NCBI GenBank assembly: GCA_023700885.1
Contig: JAMPYA010000036.1
Span: 1-15,584, forward strand
Direction of reading: 5' to 3'
From: Flavobacteriaceae bacterium
GTDB taxonomy: Bacteria; Bacteroidota; Bacteroidia; Flavobacteriales; Flavobacteriaceae
DNA: 15,584 nucleotides
Shown here piece by piece: positions 13,827 through 15,584 of this stretch. How positions within the stretch are numbered: position 1 is the first letter of the stretch; each line of letters starts with the position of its first letter. The notes below the pieces were generated by a model. That model had not been told where the DNA came from. It was given only the letters and a program-made list of their open reading frames with translations, and made no database searches. The position numbers and the translations under genes are program-made.

Positions 13827-15143
13827 TTATGATTTTTTAACTTTTGTATATTTAGGTGCACTAGGTGTGCTAAAATCAAGTACAAAATCATAAACGCCAG
13901 CAGAAATAGGAATGTTAGCTCCGCCTGCTTCTAGCGATCCATTATTTCCGTCATCGCCATAATTTACACCCCAATCATCATTTTGACGGAATTTAAATTC
14001 ACCGTCAATTAAGGTAATGCCTTTTAATATGAAAATGCCATCTTTACTATAATCAGGAACAAATTTAACATTTGGACCATCCCATCCATTAGGAGTAGCA
14101 GATCCTACTATACCCCAAACATTTGTTTTTTCAATGGTATATTCTAATTTTCCAAGATTAACAGAAACTAAATACCATCCGGCAGTAACCACAATATTAG
14201 CACCTCCTGCTTCAAGAGTTCCATTGGCTCCATCATCGCCGTAATTTAAATCCCAGCTATTATTTTTTCTGAATTTTAATTCACCAGCCTTTAAATATAA
14301 AACAGCTCTCCATTGATCGGTAAAAGGATCATAAGTTAATTTCATATCCGGTCCATCCCATCCATTAGTTGTAGCGCTACCTACTATACCCCATGTTAAT
14401 GGTTCTATTGTATAGGTTAAAGCTGTTGTATTGAAAGTAATTTTATAAGTACCAGCTGTTACAGCAATGTTTGCTCCACCAGCTTCCAAAGATCCATTTG
14501 CACCATCGTCACCATAATTAACAGTCCAACTATTATCCATTCTAAATTTAATTTCACCAGTAACAAGTGTTGGATAAGCTACAATAATACTAGGATTGGA
14601 TGTTTGATAAAACGGAACATCAGGACCATTCCAACTATTTGGAGTGGCGCTACCTACTACTCCCCAAGGAGTTGATAAATCTAATATATCAGTGTAGGCA
14701 GTAGCATTGAGTTCTAAAACGCTAGAACTAATAACAGTTGTTGGACTTAAAACAGAAACTACTTTTATATCAAGTGTTGTTGCCATTTTTGCTTTAATTC
14801 CTAAGTTTAATAATATTTTATTAAGTTCTTCTGTTTTAAATGTTTTTAGCAACTTGGTGCCAACTGATATTGCTATAGCTTTGCCAAAGTTATTTCCTTT
14901 TACATCAATAAAAACTCTATAATCTGAAGCAGCACTGAACCCAAATTCTGGTACTGTCCATGTTATTGTTAAAGCATCCTTACCTAAATCATCTTTACTT
15001 AAAACTACAGCTGTTTTATTTGCGGTAGCAGTTAATACAGCGTCAGGATTTAAAGTAGCAAAATCATCATCTTTTTCACAGGATCCAACAAAAAATGCAA
15101 GACCTATAACTAATAATAATTTGTTTAAAATATTTTTCATCAT
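13827..15143 (-). CDS. SusE/SusF-like starch-binding outer membrane lipoprotein with three tandem modules
   Basis: This 438-residue surface lipoprotein likely holds starch at the cell surface for degradation and import. The signal peptide ends in lipobox F-V-G-S-C (Cys22), followed by E-K-D-D-D, an Asp-rich stretch like the surface-export signal of flavobacterial lipoproteins. A SusE-type N-terminal domain covers about 30-150 (T-I-T-W-T-V-P-E-F-G-F). Three homologous modules follow at about 160-247, 251-338 and 343-435. Each begins W-G-[IV]-V-G-S-A-T and contains W-[DN]-G-P-[DN], K-F-R, N-Y-G-D-D-G, G-S/T-L-E-A-G-G-A-N-I and a closing beta strand. In characterised SusE and SusF, equivalent modules bind starch with exposed aromatics; the conserved Trp residues fit that role. 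The gene starts 14 bp behind the susD-like stop, so they are co-transcribed. Three modules resembles SusF more than the two-module SusE, but the position after susD is that of susE. Confidence 0.9.
   Translation of the reverse strand: MMKNILNKLLLVIGLAFFVGSCEKDDDFATLNPDAVLTATANKTAVVLSKDDLGKDALTITWTVPEFGFSAASDYRVFIDVKGNNFGKAIAISVGTKLLKTFKTEELNKILLNLGIKAKMATTLDIKVVSVLSPTTVISSSVLELNATAYTDILDLSTPWGVVGSATPNSWNGPDVPFYQTSNPSIIVAYPTLVTGEIKFRMDNSWTVNYGDDGANGSLEAGGANIAVTAGTYKITFNTTALTYTIEPLTWGIVGSATTNGWDGPDMKLTYDPFTDQWRAVLYLKAGELKFRKNNSWDLNYGDDGANGTLEAGGANIVVTAGWYLVSVNLGKLEYTIEKTNVWGIVGSATPNGWDGPNVKFVPDYSKDGIFILKGITLIDGEFKFRQNDDWGVNYGDDGNNGSLEAGGANIPISAGVYDFVLDFSTPSAPKYTKVKKS
13839..14666 (-). repeat. 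Three tandem coding repeats of about 275 bp in the SusE/F-like gene
   Basis: Repeat units at about 14403-14666, 14130-14393 and 13839-14117 encode the three starch-binding modules. They start with near-identical W-G-x-V-G-S-A-T blocks and share the N-Y-G-D-D-G and L-E-A-G-G-A-N-I blocks. The DNA differs at many third positions, so the duplications are old or under selection, not recent copies. Confidence 0.85.
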
Positions 15144-15157
15144 TCTAATTTTTTAAA

Positions 15158-15584
15158 TTAATAACCATTATTTTGTTTAAGGTTTGGATTGGCATTTAAA
15201 TCAGAAGATGGAATTGGAAATATATTTCTGAAAGCTTGAGTAGCAACTCCACCCATTACACCGCCTTTCCAAGGCCATTGGTATGTTCCTGTTGTAAATC
15301 TTCCAAAACGAATTAAATCTGTACGTCTATGACATTCCCAATACAATTCACGAGCTCTTTCATCTAAAATGAAATTTAACGTTAAATCTGTTGAAGCAAT
15401 ATTGGCAGCTGTGCTTCCAAGTGCTCTTTGTTTTAACTGATTAACGTATCCAACAGCTAATCCAATATTACCGCCTGCACCACCTCTTACGGTAGCTTCA
15501 GCATACATTAAATAGGCATCCTCAATTCTAAACATTGGAAAATCAGTATCTGTAAAATTACCGGAAGCATCTGAGCCAGCCACC
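15158..15584 (-). CDS. SusD/RagB-family glycan-binding lipoprotein, C-terminal part (5' end outside window)
   Basis: The frame is open to the right edge of the window and encodes the last 141 residues. The GTG codon at the edge (15581-15583) is internal, not a start. Typical SusD C-terminal signatures are present: P-M-F-R-I-E-D-A-Y-L-M-Y-A-E-A near the left of the fragment, I-L-D-E-R-A-R-E-L-Y-W-E-C-H-R-R-T-D-L-I-R-F-G in the middle, and the ending I-F-P-I-P-S-S-D-L-N-A-N-P-N-L-K-Q-N-N-G-Y. SusD-type proteins are outer-membrane lipoproteins that cap a SusC TonB-dependent transporter and pass oligosaccharides into it. A susC-type gene is expected just beyond the right edge. The downstream SusE/F-like gene and GH13 amylase point to starch or related alpha-glucan as the ligand. 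Confidence 0.95.
   Translation of the reverse strand, partial: VAGSDASGNFTDTDFPMFRIEDAYLMYAEATVRGGAGGNIGLAVGYVNQLKQRALGSTAANIASTDLTLNFILDERARELYWECHRRTDLIRFGRFTTGTYQWPWKGGVMGGVATQAFRNIFPIPSSDLNANPNLKQNNGY

Noticed and set aside
13839..14666. Regularly spaced repeats considered as a CRISPR array
   Set aside because: The repeats are about 275 bp apart, diverged at third codon positions and lie in frame within a lipoprotein gene. They encode binding modules, not CRISPR repeats.
14707..14922. Plus-strand 71-codon frame opposite the SusE/F-like gene
   Set aside because: It is the antisense shadow of the SusE-type domain, with no start context or known pattern.

Overview
The window looks like chromosomal DNA of a flavobacterium (Bacteroidota, Flavobacteriaceae-like). 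The evidence is strongly A+T-rich DNA, Bacteroidota-type promoters (-33 TTG/TTTG and -7 TAnnTTTG), tRNA genes without an encoded CCA, SusD/SusE-type glycan-uptake proteins, a type IX secretion (T9SS) C-terminal sorting domain, and lipoproteins with Asp-rich or Gly-rich residues after the lipobox Cys. The species cannot be named from this alone.

Layout. Positions 1-531 (+) hold the C-terminal end of a TPR protein. It ends at a two-way terminator shared with a converging NlpC/P60 cysteine peptidase (577-1350, -). Behind that lies a thiolase (1468-2643, -). Two forward genes follow, 31 bp apart: an adrenodoxin/ferredoxin-NADP reductase-like flavoprotein (2782-4167) and a 7TMR-HD membrane phosphohydrolase of the PgpH (c-di-AMP phosphodiesterase) type (4199-6259). 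A tRNA operon Ser(GCT)-Pro(TGG)-Arg(TCT) runs from 6359 to 6640, with a clear promoter in front and a strong terminator behind. Then come a small three-helix membrane protein (6836-7285) and a 649-bp stretch without a confident gene (7286-7934). That stretch contains a G+C-rich patch behind a perfect -7 box and a possible gene relic. A two-gene overlapping unit follows (7935-9612): an Elp3-like radical SAM enzyme lacking the acetyltransferase domain, and a protein I recognise as resembling the DUF6873 'GME-fold' family. A two-way terminator at about 9625-9650 separates this from the last block.

The last 5.9 kb, all on the minus strand, is the distal part of a starch/alpha-glucan utilisation locus. 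In transcription order it holds a SusD-like glycan-binding lipoprotein (partial, cut by the window edge), a SusE/SusF-like lipoprotein with three tandem binding modules, an internal terminator, a large multidomain GH13 alpha-amylase carrying a T9SS sorting domain, and a lipoprotein with two fibronectin-III-like domains that overlaps the amylase stop by ATGA. The likely scheme, from the known Sus paradigm, is that amylase and SusE/F capture and cut starch at the cell surface, and SusD with an off-window SusC imports the oligosaccharides.

The least explained content is the radical SAM/GME-fold pair together with the intergenic region just before it. The rest is ordinary flavobacterial housekeeping plus a recognisable polysaccharide utilisation locus.
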